Assembly (NCBI GenBank): GCA_026706395.1
Contig: JAPOYU010000113.1
Span: forward strand, 1 to 12,993
From: Chloroflexota bacterium
Lineage (GTDB): Bacteria > Chloroflexota > Anaerolineae > Aggregatilineales > Phototrophicaceae
Direction of reading: 5' to 3'
Length of the DNA: 12,993 nt
Every line of letters begins with the position of its first letter. The first letter of the stretch is position 1. Shown one piece after another: positions 7,566-12,993 of the stretch. Below the pieces are notes generated by a model. The model had not been told where the DNA came from and did no database searches. It saw only the letters and a program-made list of their open reading frames with translations. A program made the translations under genes and the position numbers.

Positions 7566-8669
7566 GTGACGTCTCTGGTTCTGACCGTTAGAGAAACATT
7601 GCGTTACCGCGGCGCAATCGGCCAGTGGAGTTGGGTCTTGCACCGGCTCACCGGCGTCGGCGTCGTGCTTTTCCTCGCCCTCCACGTCATCGATACCTCA
7701 TGGGCGGTCTTCTATCCCGGTCTTTACGTCAAAGCCATCGCCGCCTACCAATCGCCAATCTTTACCATTGGCGAATTCGGCTTGGTCTTCGCGGTGGTCT
7801 ACCACGCTTTCAATGGCATTCGCATCGTCATCTTTGACTACAAACCTGAACTCTGGCGCCATCAAGCGCAGGCTGCCCTCGCGGTTCTCCTGCTGACACT
7901 GCTGGTGCTGGCGCCGGTATTCCTTGGCATGGCATCGCACGTCGTCGACTTCTACTTCACCGAGCAAGCCATCGCCGGGGGCAAGGTCATGGATGTGGTG
8001 GTCTTCTCGATCATCGAGCAGCTTCCTTTCATCGCCGGTTTCGTTGGCGTGCTGGCCGCCGCAATTGTACTGGCCGCCGTTTATAGTCTGGCGCGTGGCG
8101 AAGCGCCCCAGCGCGGCCGCTACCCGCAAGCCAGCCCGGTTGAGCGCTTCTGGTGGGCTTTCATGCGCCTCAGCGGCATCTTGATTGTTCCGCTCGTCTT
8201 CGGCCACCTGGCGCTGATGCACGTCGTGCAGGGCGTATTCGATATCACCGCCGCGCAAGAAGTTGCCGGCACGCTGGCGACCAACGGGACGATCGGCGCT
8301 GTGCCTAGCGCGGTCGAGTTTGTCTTCCACCGCTGGTCTTATGCGGCGGGCGGCGTCTTTGTCTGGCGCGTTTACGATCTTTTCCTCCTGGTGCTGGTGA
8401 CGCTGCACGGCTTCAATGGCTTGCGCTACGTCTTGACCGATTACACCAGCTTCAACGATTTCGCCCGCCGGACGTCGGTCGCGCTCTGCACCGTGATTGC
8501 GGCGGTCTTGCTGGCGGTCGGCGCGGCTGCCTTGTTCGTGCCGCTGGAAAAGGACATCATCAGCGAAGCTATGGCGGCCACGGCCGAGATCTATGAATTG
8601 CGCGGCGAGGAAGTCCCGGCGGCATTGGAAGCTTGGCTGAACGGCGAGGTCGAGCCACAGAGCGAATAA
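7566..8669 (+). CDS. sdhC: Fused SdhC-SdhD membrane anchor of succinate dehydrogenase
   Basis: This 367-aa chain is about twice the usual anchor subunit. Numbering from GTG 7566, the N-terminal half has LHRLTGVGVV...H (about 25-40) and YHAFNGIRIVIFDY (79-92). The second half has MRLSGILIVPLVFGH (about 200-214) and LHGFNGLRYVLTDY (280-293). So the SdhC-type HRxTG helix and the H-x-FNG-hR-x-V-hhh-DY motif each occur twice. These motifs carry the His residues expected to bind heme b and lie near the quinone site in complex II. Each half has about three membrane helices, joined by an extra hydrophobic segment (about 144-176), with a polar tail of some 40 residues. The protein anchors SdhAB in the membrane and passes electrons to quinone. 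It is first in the operon, 53 bp before sdhA. Similar long anchors may exist in related bacteria; I cannot check here. Confidence 0.85.
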   Translation: MTSLVLTVRETLRYRGAIGQWSWVLHRLTGVGVVLFLALHVIDTSWAVFYPGLYVKAIAAYQSPIFTIGEFGLVFAVVYHAFNGIRIVIFDYKPELWRHQAQAALAVLLLTLLVLAPVFLGMASHVVDFYFTEQAIAGGKVMDVVVFSIIEQLPFIAGFVGVLAAAIVLAAVYSLARGEAPQRGRYPQASPVERFWWAFMRLSGILIVPLVFGHLALMHVVQGVFDITAAQEVAGTLATNGTIGAVPSAVEFVFHRWSYAAGGVFVWRVYDLFLLVLVTLHGFNGLRYVLTDYTSFNDFARRTSVALCTVIAAVLLAVGAAALFVPLEKDIISEAMAATAEIYELRGEEVPAALEAWLNGEVEPQSE

Positions 8670-8722
8670 TCTCATTTCACCCGGATTGCTTTCATAGTCG
8701 CAAGCGCAGGAGCGGGGAGTAC

Positions 8723-10567
8723 ATGCAAGTTCACAAACACGATGCGATTATCATTGGCGCCGGCGGGGCTGGATTGATGGCGGCGCTCTATGCCAGCAAA
8801 GGCGGCGCGGATGTCGCGGTCGTCAGCAAGCTCTACCCGACTCGCAGCCATACCGGCACAGCGCAGGGCGGCATCGGCGCGGCTCTGGGCAACCTCGACG
8901 AAGACAAGCCGATCTATCATACCTATGACACGGTCAAGGGCGGCGACTACCTGACCGATCAAGCGGCGGCGAAAATCCTGGCGGAAAACGCTGTCGACGC
9001 CGTGATCGAACTTGAGCACATGGGCTTGCCCTTCGACCGCACTTCGGAAAAACGCATCAGTCAGCGCCGCTTCGGCGGGCACACGCGCAACTTCGGCGAG
9101 GAGCTTGTTCGCCGCGCTTGTCATGCCGCCGACCGCACCGGGCACATGATCTTGCAGACGCTCTATCAGCAATGCATCAAAAATGAGGTGTCATTCTTCG
9201 ATGAGTTTCAAGTGGTCGACATGATCGTCGTTGATGGCGCCTGCGCCGGCGTCGTCGCTATCGAACTGGGCACGGGCGAGTTTCACATCTTCCACGGCAA
9301 AGCCAGTTTCTTCGCCACTGGCGGCTGGGGGCGCTGCTGGTCGGTCACAAGCAATGCCCATGCGCTCACGGGCGATGGCGCGGCGGTCGCATTGCGCCGG
9401 GGCATACCCCTGGAAGACATGGAGTTCTTTCAATTTCATCCCACCGGCATCTACCGCATGGGCATCCTCATCACCGAAGGCGTGCGGGGCGAAGGCGGCG
9501 TGCTCATCAACAGTCAGGGCGAGCGCTTCATGGAGCGTTATGCGCCCAGCGCCAAAGATCTGGCCAGCCGCGATGTCGTCAGCCGCGCCATCTATCTCGA
9601 GACCCGCGCCGGCCGCAGCATCAAGAACCGCGGCTACGTGCACCTGGATGTGCGTCCGCAGACCGTCAACCGTTATTTCGCGGAAGAAGGTCGCGACCGG
9701 GGCGAATTCATTGACGACGTGACAATCGAGCGGAAGCTGCCCGATATCCTGGATTTCTGCCGCACCTACCTGGGCGTCGATCCGGTGCTGGAGCCGATGC
9801 CGGTACAGCCGACCGCGCATTACGCCATGGGTGGCATCCCGACCAATGTGGATGCGGAAGTGATCATCGACGCGGCCGGTACCGTCATGCCCGGCGCATA
9901 CGCCGCCGGCGAAACCGCGTGCGTCAGCGTACACGGCGCCAATCGATTGGGGACCAACTCGCTAGTGGATCTCGTCGTCTTCGGGCGGCGCGGCGGCATG
10001 AAAATGGCAGAATATGTCAAGCAGGCCGATTGGATCGCATTGCCCAGCGATGCCGGCGCCGAGATTTGCGCAGAGTTCGACCGCATCCGCGGCGGCTCGG
10101 GCTCGTCCCGCCCGGGAGAACTGCGTGCCAAAATGCAGGCTACCATGATGGATAATGTCGGCGTCTTCCGCACCGAAGAGACCTTGCAGCAGGGCATCGA
10201 CGATCTGGCGGAACTGCGGGACCGCTTCCACAGAGACCTGCACATTGACGATAAGTCCCGCGTTTTCAACACTGACCTGATGGAAGCCTGGGAATTGGGC
10301 TGCTTGCTTGATCTGGCCGATGTGACCGCGCGCGCCGCCATCGAACGAAAAGAGAGCCGCGGCGCCCACAGCCGTGAAGATTTCAAGGGGCGCGACGATG
10401 AAAACTGGATGGCGCACTCTTTGGTCTCCCATGACGGCAACCTAGCGGCTCCCTCGTATGCGGTCAGCTTCGAAAAGAGCGTCGACCTCTCGCTTTGGGA
10501 AGAAGAGGTCGCCCAAGGCATTCCGGAAGCGCAACAGAAATTCCGCCCAATAGAACGCGTTTACTAG
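8723..10567 (+). CDS. sdhA: Succinate dehydrogenase flavoprotein subunit
   Basis: This 614-aa protein is of normal SdhA length. ATG 8723 is chosen because the FAD-binding strand (HDAIIIGAGGAGLMAALYA) starts right after it and purine-rich GGGGAG/AGGAG lie at 8714-8719 and 8708-8712. The frame is open 30 codons further upstream, overlapping sdhCD, but nothing supports that extension. Motifs: Rossmann GAGGAG (12-17), SHTGTAQGGIGAALGN with the His43 expected to carry covalent FAD, HPTGIY at His239, LITEGVRGEGG, GRSIKNRGYVHLDVR, PTAHYAMGG with His366, and GANRLGTNSL with Arg408 in the dicarboxylate site. It oxidises succinate to fumarate on the cytoplasmic side and passes electrons to SdhB. The C-terminal helical region is complete (VTARAAIERKESRGAHSREDF). 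Fumarate reductase use cannot be excluded from sequence. Confidence 0.97.
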   Translation: MQVHKHDAIIIGAGGAGLMAALYASKGGADVAVVSKLYPTRSHTGTAQGGIGAALGNLDEDKPIYHTYDTVKGGDYLTDQAAAKILAENAVDAVIELEHMGLPFDRTSEKRISQRRFGGHTRNFGEELVRRACHAADRTGHMILQTLYQQCIKNEVSFFDEFQVVDMIVVDGACAGVVAIELGTGEFHIFHGKASFFATGGWGRCWSVTSNAHALTGDGAAVALRRGIPLEDMEFFQFHPTGIYRMGILITEGVRGEGGVLINSQGERFMERYAPSAKDLASRDVVSRAIYLETRAGRSIKNRGYVHLDVRPQTVNRYFAEEGRDRGEFIDDVTIERKLPDILDFCRTYLGVDPVLEPMPVQPTAHYAMGGIPTNVDAEVIIDAAGTVMPGAYAAGETACVSVHGANRLGTNSLVDLVVFGRRGGMKMAEYVKQADWIALPSDAGAEICAEFDRIRGGSGSSRPGELRAKMQATMMDNVGVFRTEETLQQGIDDLAELRDRFHRDLHIDDKSRVFNTDLMEAWELGCLLDLADVTARAAIERKESRGAHSREDFKGRDDENWMAHSLVSHDGNLAAPSYAVSFEKSVDLSLWEEEVAQGIPEAQQKFRPIERVY

Positions 10568-10601
10568 TCCGATTCAGCAGCAGAATGGGATTATCGAAAA
10601 C

Positions 10602-10700
10602 ATGGAAGTCAGGTTCAGAATCAGACGGCAGAATCCGCAAGTGCCTGGCAAACTGAAATCGTCTTCATGGATGGTCTTTGCGCTGGCGGATGTTGGGTAG
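10602..10700 (+). pseudogene. Duplicated N-terminal fragment of sdhB
   Basis: This ATG-initiated 32-codon frame encodes MEVRFRIRRQNPQVPG... and ends at TAG (10698-10700). It matches the first ~32 residues of the real SdhB (MDVSFKIRRQNPDVPG... through WxxFxLxDV). At DNA level 32 of the first 36 bases are identical to 10986-11021, including a 19-base block (10618-10636 versus 11002-11020). The similarity fades by codon 33, where the 2Fe-2S domain would continue, so no cluster ligands are present. It is a partial duplicate, 34 bp after sdhA, in the same reading frame as the following ORF and sdhB. It could be a relic, a translated leader peptide, or the original 5' end of sdhB left behind by a rearrangement. 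Confidence 0.8.
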
Positions 10701-10706
10701 ACCGAT

Positions 10707-10970
10707 ATGGTGGATAGACCGATCGTGAGAATCATCATTGCGCAAGTTCGATTCTTCAGCTTGCTTGTTCGTTACTTCTATTTGCATATTCGTTACATTT
10801 ATTTACATATTAAGTTCTATCTCCTCAAAGCAGCGGGGGCGGCGCTTGTGGAAGCCGTGAAAGTAGAATACTGCATCAAGTCCCTGTCAAAAGAAAACCG
10901 CGTCATTTTTGCGGCTTGTGTTGCAATCTCAATTTATCTACTGGCCTTTATCGTGATTTTCCGCATGTAG
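10707..10970 (+). CDS. Hypothetical small membrane protein between sdhA and sdhB
   Basis: This is an 87-aa ORF that I do not recognise. Residues 8-42 are rich in aromatic, Ile, Leu and Arg, with a tandem heptapeptide: RYFYLHI (22-28), RYIYLHI (29-35) and a degenerate KFYLLKA (36-42). Such a segment would be amphipathic or membrane-associated with regularly spaced basic residues. A clear hydrophobic helix follows at 66-85 (VIFAACVAISIYLLAFIVIF), ending two residues before the stop. It lies in the sdhA-sdhB gap on the coding strand; its stop is 15 bases before the sdhB ATG, which would allow translational coupling. No Shine-Dalgarno is evident at the start. A role as a small accessory subunit of complex II is possible but is only positional inference. 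It may equally be a non-functional inserted fragment. Confidence 0.4.
   Translation: MVDRPIVRIIIAQVRFFSLLVRYFYLHIRYIYLHIKFYLLKAAGAALVEAVKVEYCIKSLSKENRVIFAACVAISIYLLAFIVIFRM
10770..10811 (+). repeat. Two tandem 21-bp repeats coding a heptapeptide
   Basis: Positions 10770-10790 and 10791-10811 match at 18 of 21 bases and encode RYFYLHI and RYIYLHI. A third, degenerate unit (10812-10832) encodes KFYLLKA. The unit length is a multiple of three, so the frame is kept. Confidence 0.75.
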
Positions 10971-10985
10971 ACTGGACGTGAAAGA

Positions 10986-11729
10986 ATGGACGTAAGTTTC
11001 AAAATCAGACGGCAGAATCCGGATGTTCCTGGCCAGGAGAAACCCTACTGGCAGGAATTCGTCTTAAAAGATGTCGACCCTACCGACCGCGTCCTGGAGA
11101 TGCTGCACCGCATCAAATGGGAGCAGGACGGGTCGCTCTCCCTGCGGCGCTCCTGCGCTCATGGCATCTGCGGCTCGGATGCCATGCGCATCAACGGCGT
11201 CAACCGCCTGGCTTGCAAGATCCTCATCCGCGATGTCGGCGGGCGGATCCAAATCGAACCGATCTTGGGCATGCCGGTCATCAAAGACTTGATCGTCGAT
11301 ATGGAGCCTTTTTTCGCGCACTACCGGCAGGTGATGCCCTTCTTCGTCAACGATGATCCACTTCCGCCCGACGGGCGCGAACGGTTGCAGACCCAAGCGG
11401 ATCGAGAAGCCTTTGACGATTCGACAAAGTGCATCCTCTGCGCCTGCTGTACCACTTCCTGCCCCAGTTTCTGGGCCAATGGCCACTATGTCGGTCCCGC
11501 CGCAATCGTACAGGCGCACCGCTTCATCTTTGATTCCCGCGATCAGGCCGGCAAGGAGCGTTTGAATATCCTCAGCGAACCGAACGGCGTCTGGCGCTGC
11601 CGCACCATTTTTAACTGTACGCCCGCCTGCCCGCGCGATATTGAGGTGACAAAAGCCATCGGTGAAGTTAAACTTGCCATCCGAAAAGGAAAAACTATTG
11701 GCATTATTCAATCAAATGTGTCACACTAG
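10986..11729 (+). CDS. sdhB: Succinate dehydrogenase iron-sulfur subunit
   Basis: This 247-aa protein is typical for SdhB. Its N-terminal ferredoxin domain has SLRRSCAHGICGSDAMRING...LAC, giving 2Fe-2S ligands Cys57, Cys62, Asp65 and Cys77. Asp in place of the third Cys is also known from E. coli SdhB. The C-terminal domain has CILCACCTTSCP (Cys149, 152, 155, 159) and CRTIFNCTPACP (Cys205, 211, 215), the ligands for the 4Fe-4S and 3Fe-4S clusters. It carries electrons from the SdhA flavin to quinone at the SdhCD anchor. ATG 10986 is chosen because MDVSFKIRRQNP is a standard SdhB beginning. The Shine-Dalgarno is weak (gtgaaaga), so translation may be coupled to the upstream ORF ending 15 bases before. 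The gene sits 418 bp after sdhA, which is unusual; the gap holds a fragment of its own 5' end and a small ORF. Confidence 0.96.
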   Translation: MDVSFKIRRQNPDVPGQEKPYWQEFVLKDVDPTDRVLEMLHRIKWEQDGSLSLRRSCAHGICGSDAMRINGVNRLACKILIRDVGGRIQIEPILGMPVIKDLIVDMEPFFAHYRQVMPFFVNDDPLPPDGRERLQTQADREAFDDSTKCILCACCTTSCPSFWANGHYVGPAAIVQAHRFIFDSRDQAGKERLNILSEPNGVWRCRTIFNCTPACPRDIEVTKAIGEVKLAIRKGKTIGIIQSNVSH

Positions 11730-11791
11730 TGGCGAGGCGATTTTCCGTAACCAAATTCGGCAGTTTGCCATATACAACTGATTAGTTATTT

Positions 11792-11797
11792 GGAGGT
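11792..11797 (+). promoter_or_regulatory. Ribosome binding site that fixes the coiled-coil gene start
   Basis: GGAGGT at 11792-11797 lies 4 bases before ATG 11802. An in-frame TTG at 11790 would overlap the site and is therefore rejected as a start. Confidence 0.7.
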
Positions 11798-11801
11798 CGA
11801 T

Positions 11802-12608
11802 ATGAAGGGCACAGGAAGATCAACACGCAAGTCTCTCTTCTGGTCGCGACTGCTCGGTTTGCTTATCGCGTTCGCAATCATCGCCGTACTCGGCTTTGGC
11901 GGCGTGAAGAACTTGATGGGCGAGCTGTCAGCGGTCTATGACGCCTTGACTGAGAGCCAGAGCGAGCTCGCCGTGACGCAGCATGAGCTTGCCTCGACTC
12001 AAGCGGAGCTTGCCAACGCAAAGAGTGATCTTTCCACAGCGGAAGAGATACTCGCCGGTCAGTCGAGCGCCTTGGCGCAATTGCGTCATCTCAACGCTGA
12101 CAAGGGCAGGCTGATTGAAGCGCTGGTCAATGAGCAGTGGGTTCTGAAGAACGCGCTGGGCGAGGCCGCTCGTGAGTTGGCGCACAGCCATCAACAGCTC
12201 CAAGCGCGTGACAGCGCCTTGCGCGCCGCCGTGGCGGAACTCGAACGGCAACGGCAGCAGCCCAAGCTAAGCGTGGTTGTCACGACAGAGCGCATGCTCC
12301 ACACGCACTACCGCGAACGCTTCGCCGCGTCCCACGTGCAATTCCTCGCCAGTAGCGATGAGGGCACGCTGTTCTTCGACGGGAAGACGGTTGAGCACGA
12401 AGTCGAAGAGAGCGCGGTATACGGCGAGCGCACGCAGGTCGTCATCACGCAGACCGCGCCCGGCCACGATGTGCTGGACTGCCTGAACGACGCCAGCAAG
12501 AATTGCGCGCGGATCATTGAAGCGCGGGTCAGCCAACGTCAGCTGGCCTACGCTTACCAGGCGCAATTCAGCGGCATGGAAATGAGCTGGCTGGCGGCGA
12601 GCGGCTAG
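11802..12608 (+). CDS. Membrane-anchored coiled-coil protein, function unknown
   Basis: This is a 268-aa protein from ATG 11802. A basic N-terminus (MKGTGRSTRKSLFWSR) is followed by one hydrophobic helix (about 17-34), suggesting a type II membrane anchor or uncleaved signal. Residues about 38-152 form a long coiled coil. Within it are four successive heptads ELAVTQH, ELASTQA, ELANAKS and DLSTAEE (55-82). The remainder (154-268) is a compact alpha/beta region beginning KLSVVVTTERML, with QFLASSDEGTLFFDGKTVEHEV and two Cys (227, 234) that could pair if exported. I do not recognise this domain; a structural or envelope-spanning role is a guess. It lies 72 bp after sdhB on the same strand, with no clear terminator or strong promoter between, so it may be cotranscribed with sdh. 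Confidence 0.8.
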   Translation: MKGTGRSTRKSLFWSRLLGLLIAFAIIAVLGFGGVKNLMGELSAVYDALTESQSELAVTQHELASTQAELANAKSDLSTAEEILAGQSSALAQLRHLNADKGRLIEALVNEQWVLKNALGEAARELAHSHQQLQARDSALRAAVAELERQRQQPKLSVVVTTERMLHTHYRERFAASHVQFLASSDEGTLFFDGKTVEHEVEESAVYGERTQVVITQTAPGHDVLDCLNDASKNCARIIEARVSQRQLAYAYQAQFSGMEMSWLAASG

Positions 12609-12839
12609 ATCCATTCGTCAAACGTGGCGGCGCCAACCCGGCGTCGCCGCAACTTGACGTAAATACTAGACACATTTGTATGCGGCAGCATCCCGTGGTG
12701 GATGTTGTCGTTTGTTTTTCAGCCGGATTTGATCGAAGTTCTTCACGACAATTGCGCACAATCAGGTCGCCGCATTTGAGCGAGGCGCTCAGCCTTGGGG
12801 GCCTTGGTTTCAGTGGGCTGTGTTACGCTCGGCGATCTC
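12609..12839. other. Intergenic region before tRNA-Thr
   Basis: I see no supported gene here. There is one strong hairpin just after the coiled-coil gene (listed separately). A weak TTGACG at 12654-12659 has no convincing -10 partner. The 81-codon frame starting at 12680 runs through the tRNA promoter and is probably chance. Confidence 0.5.
12626..12648 (+). terminator. GC-rich hairpin, possible terminator without T-tract
   Basis: GGCGGCGCC (12626-12634) pairs with GGCGTCGCC (12640-12648), forming a 9-bp stem with one G-U and an AACCC loop, 18 bases after the stop of the coiled-coil gene. The following bases (gcaacttgacg) have no T run. It could be a weak or imperfect terminator, or an RNA 3'-end stabiliser. 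Confidence 0.4.
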
Positions 12840-12868
12840 TTGACATCAGCGTCCTGCCGTCGTACAAT
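12840..12868 (+). promoter_or_regulatory. Near-consensus sigma-70-type promoter for tRNA-Thr
   Basis: TTGACA (12840-12845) is followed after exactly 17 bp by TACAAT (12863-12868), one mismatch from consensus. The start of transcription would fall near 12875, about 65 bases before the tRNA. It is the strongest two-box promoter in the window and fits a stable-RNA gene. Confidence 0.75.
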
Positions 12869-12939
12869 GGCCCGCGTTGTCCACCACGGGGAGCACATCT
12901 TGAGCAAGCTCTGCCAGCGTGGTAAACTGCTTCGGCTAG

Positions 12940-12993
12940 GCCACCATAGCTCAATTGGCAGAGCACCTGTTTTGTAAACAGGTTGTTCTGGGT
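12940..12993 (+). tRNA. tRNA-Thr (TGT anticodon), cut by the window end
   Basis: The acceptor arm GCCACCA starts at 12940, followed by TA, D-stem GCTC/GAGC (12949-12952 and 12961-12964) with loop AATTGGCA, and the anticodon stem CCTGT/ACAGG (12966-12970 and 12978-12982) with loop TTTGTAA. The anticodon TGT at 12973-12975 reads ACA, threonine. A 5-base variable loop and the start of the T-stem (CTGGG) follow. The T-loop and 3' acceptor strand lie beyond the edge, so about 54 of some 76 bases are visible. Confidence 0.92.

Noticed and set aside
7698..8675. 325-codon open frame antisense to sdhCD
   Set aside because: Its product is rich in His, Arg, Asp and Gln with no domain pattern, and it lies opposite a clear sdhCD gene. 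It is a shadow of biased codon use.
8633..8722. Upstream extension of sdhA by 30 codons
   Set aside because: It overlaps the end of sdhCD. SdhA homology begins at ATG 8723 next to a purine-rich ribosome site.
10698..10723. Direct repeat TAGACCGAT at 10698-10706 and 10715-10723 as a target-site duplication
   Set aside because: The copies are only 17 bp apart with nothing element-like between them, so this is a short local repeat rather than evidence of transposition.
10698..10970. TAG recoding (for example pyrrolysine) joining the sdhB fragment, the small ORF and sdhB
   Set aside because: sdhA, sdhB and yvcK all end naturally with TAG, so TAG works as a stop here. Without evidence of a suppressor tRNA, recoding is not supported.
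12680..12925. 81-codon open frame before the tRNA
   Set aside because: It runs through the tRNA promoter, lacks a ribosome site and shows no domain pattern.
1..12993. CRISPR array, insertion sequence, phage or defence genes
   Set aside because: I saw no regularly spaced repeats, no transposase or integrase motifs and no recognisable defence proteins. RmuC alone is a housekeeping-type gene.

Overview
The window looks like a bacterial chromosome of moderate GC, most plausibly a member of the Chloroflexota. That assignment is an inference. It rests on a large membrane protein whose C-terminal beta-sandwich resembles domains common on Chloroflexota glycosyltransferase-like proteins, on a fused SdhC-SdhD membrane anchor, and on a stand-alone YvcK. 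Promoters have ordinary sigma-70-type hexamers and several genes have clear Shine-Dalgarno sequences.

Layout. Positions 1-4772 hold two tandem, same-strand paralogues of a large polytopic membrane protein with a GT-C-like architecture. The first runs off the left edge and is broken by one extra T in a T6 run at 441-446. The second (2244-4772) is intact, 842 aa. Next come a YvcK/CofD-like protein (4934-5941, +) and a convergent rmuC (5947-7392, -), whose 3' ends lie 5 bp apart. A 173-bp divergent region (7393-7565) with two perfect inverted repeats and an extended -10 box separates rmuC from a succinate dehydrogenase cluster: sdhCD fusion (7566-8669), sdhA (8723-10567) and sdhB (10986-11729).

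The sdhA-sdhB gap is the most unusual stretch. It holds a decayed duplicate of the first ~33 codons of sdhB (10602-10700), then an 87-codon membrane-type ORF with a tandem 21-bp repeat (10707-10970), then the real sdhB. All three lie in one reading frame, separated only by two TAG codons. Downstream are a membrane-anchored coiled-coil protein of unknown function (11802-12608) and a threonine tRNA (anticodon TGT), cut by the right edge and preceded by a near-consensus promoter.

How the genes work together. The sdh genes encode a complete complex II: flavoprotein, iron-sulfur protein and a single-chain membrane anchor. It links the TCA cycle to the quinone pool. The other genes look like independent units: cell-surface or glycan-related membrane proteins, a cell-wall/carbon-metabolism regulator (YvcK), a putative DNA-maintenance nuclease (RmuC) and a tRNA. 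No CRISPR array, transposase, phage module or recognisable defence system is visible.
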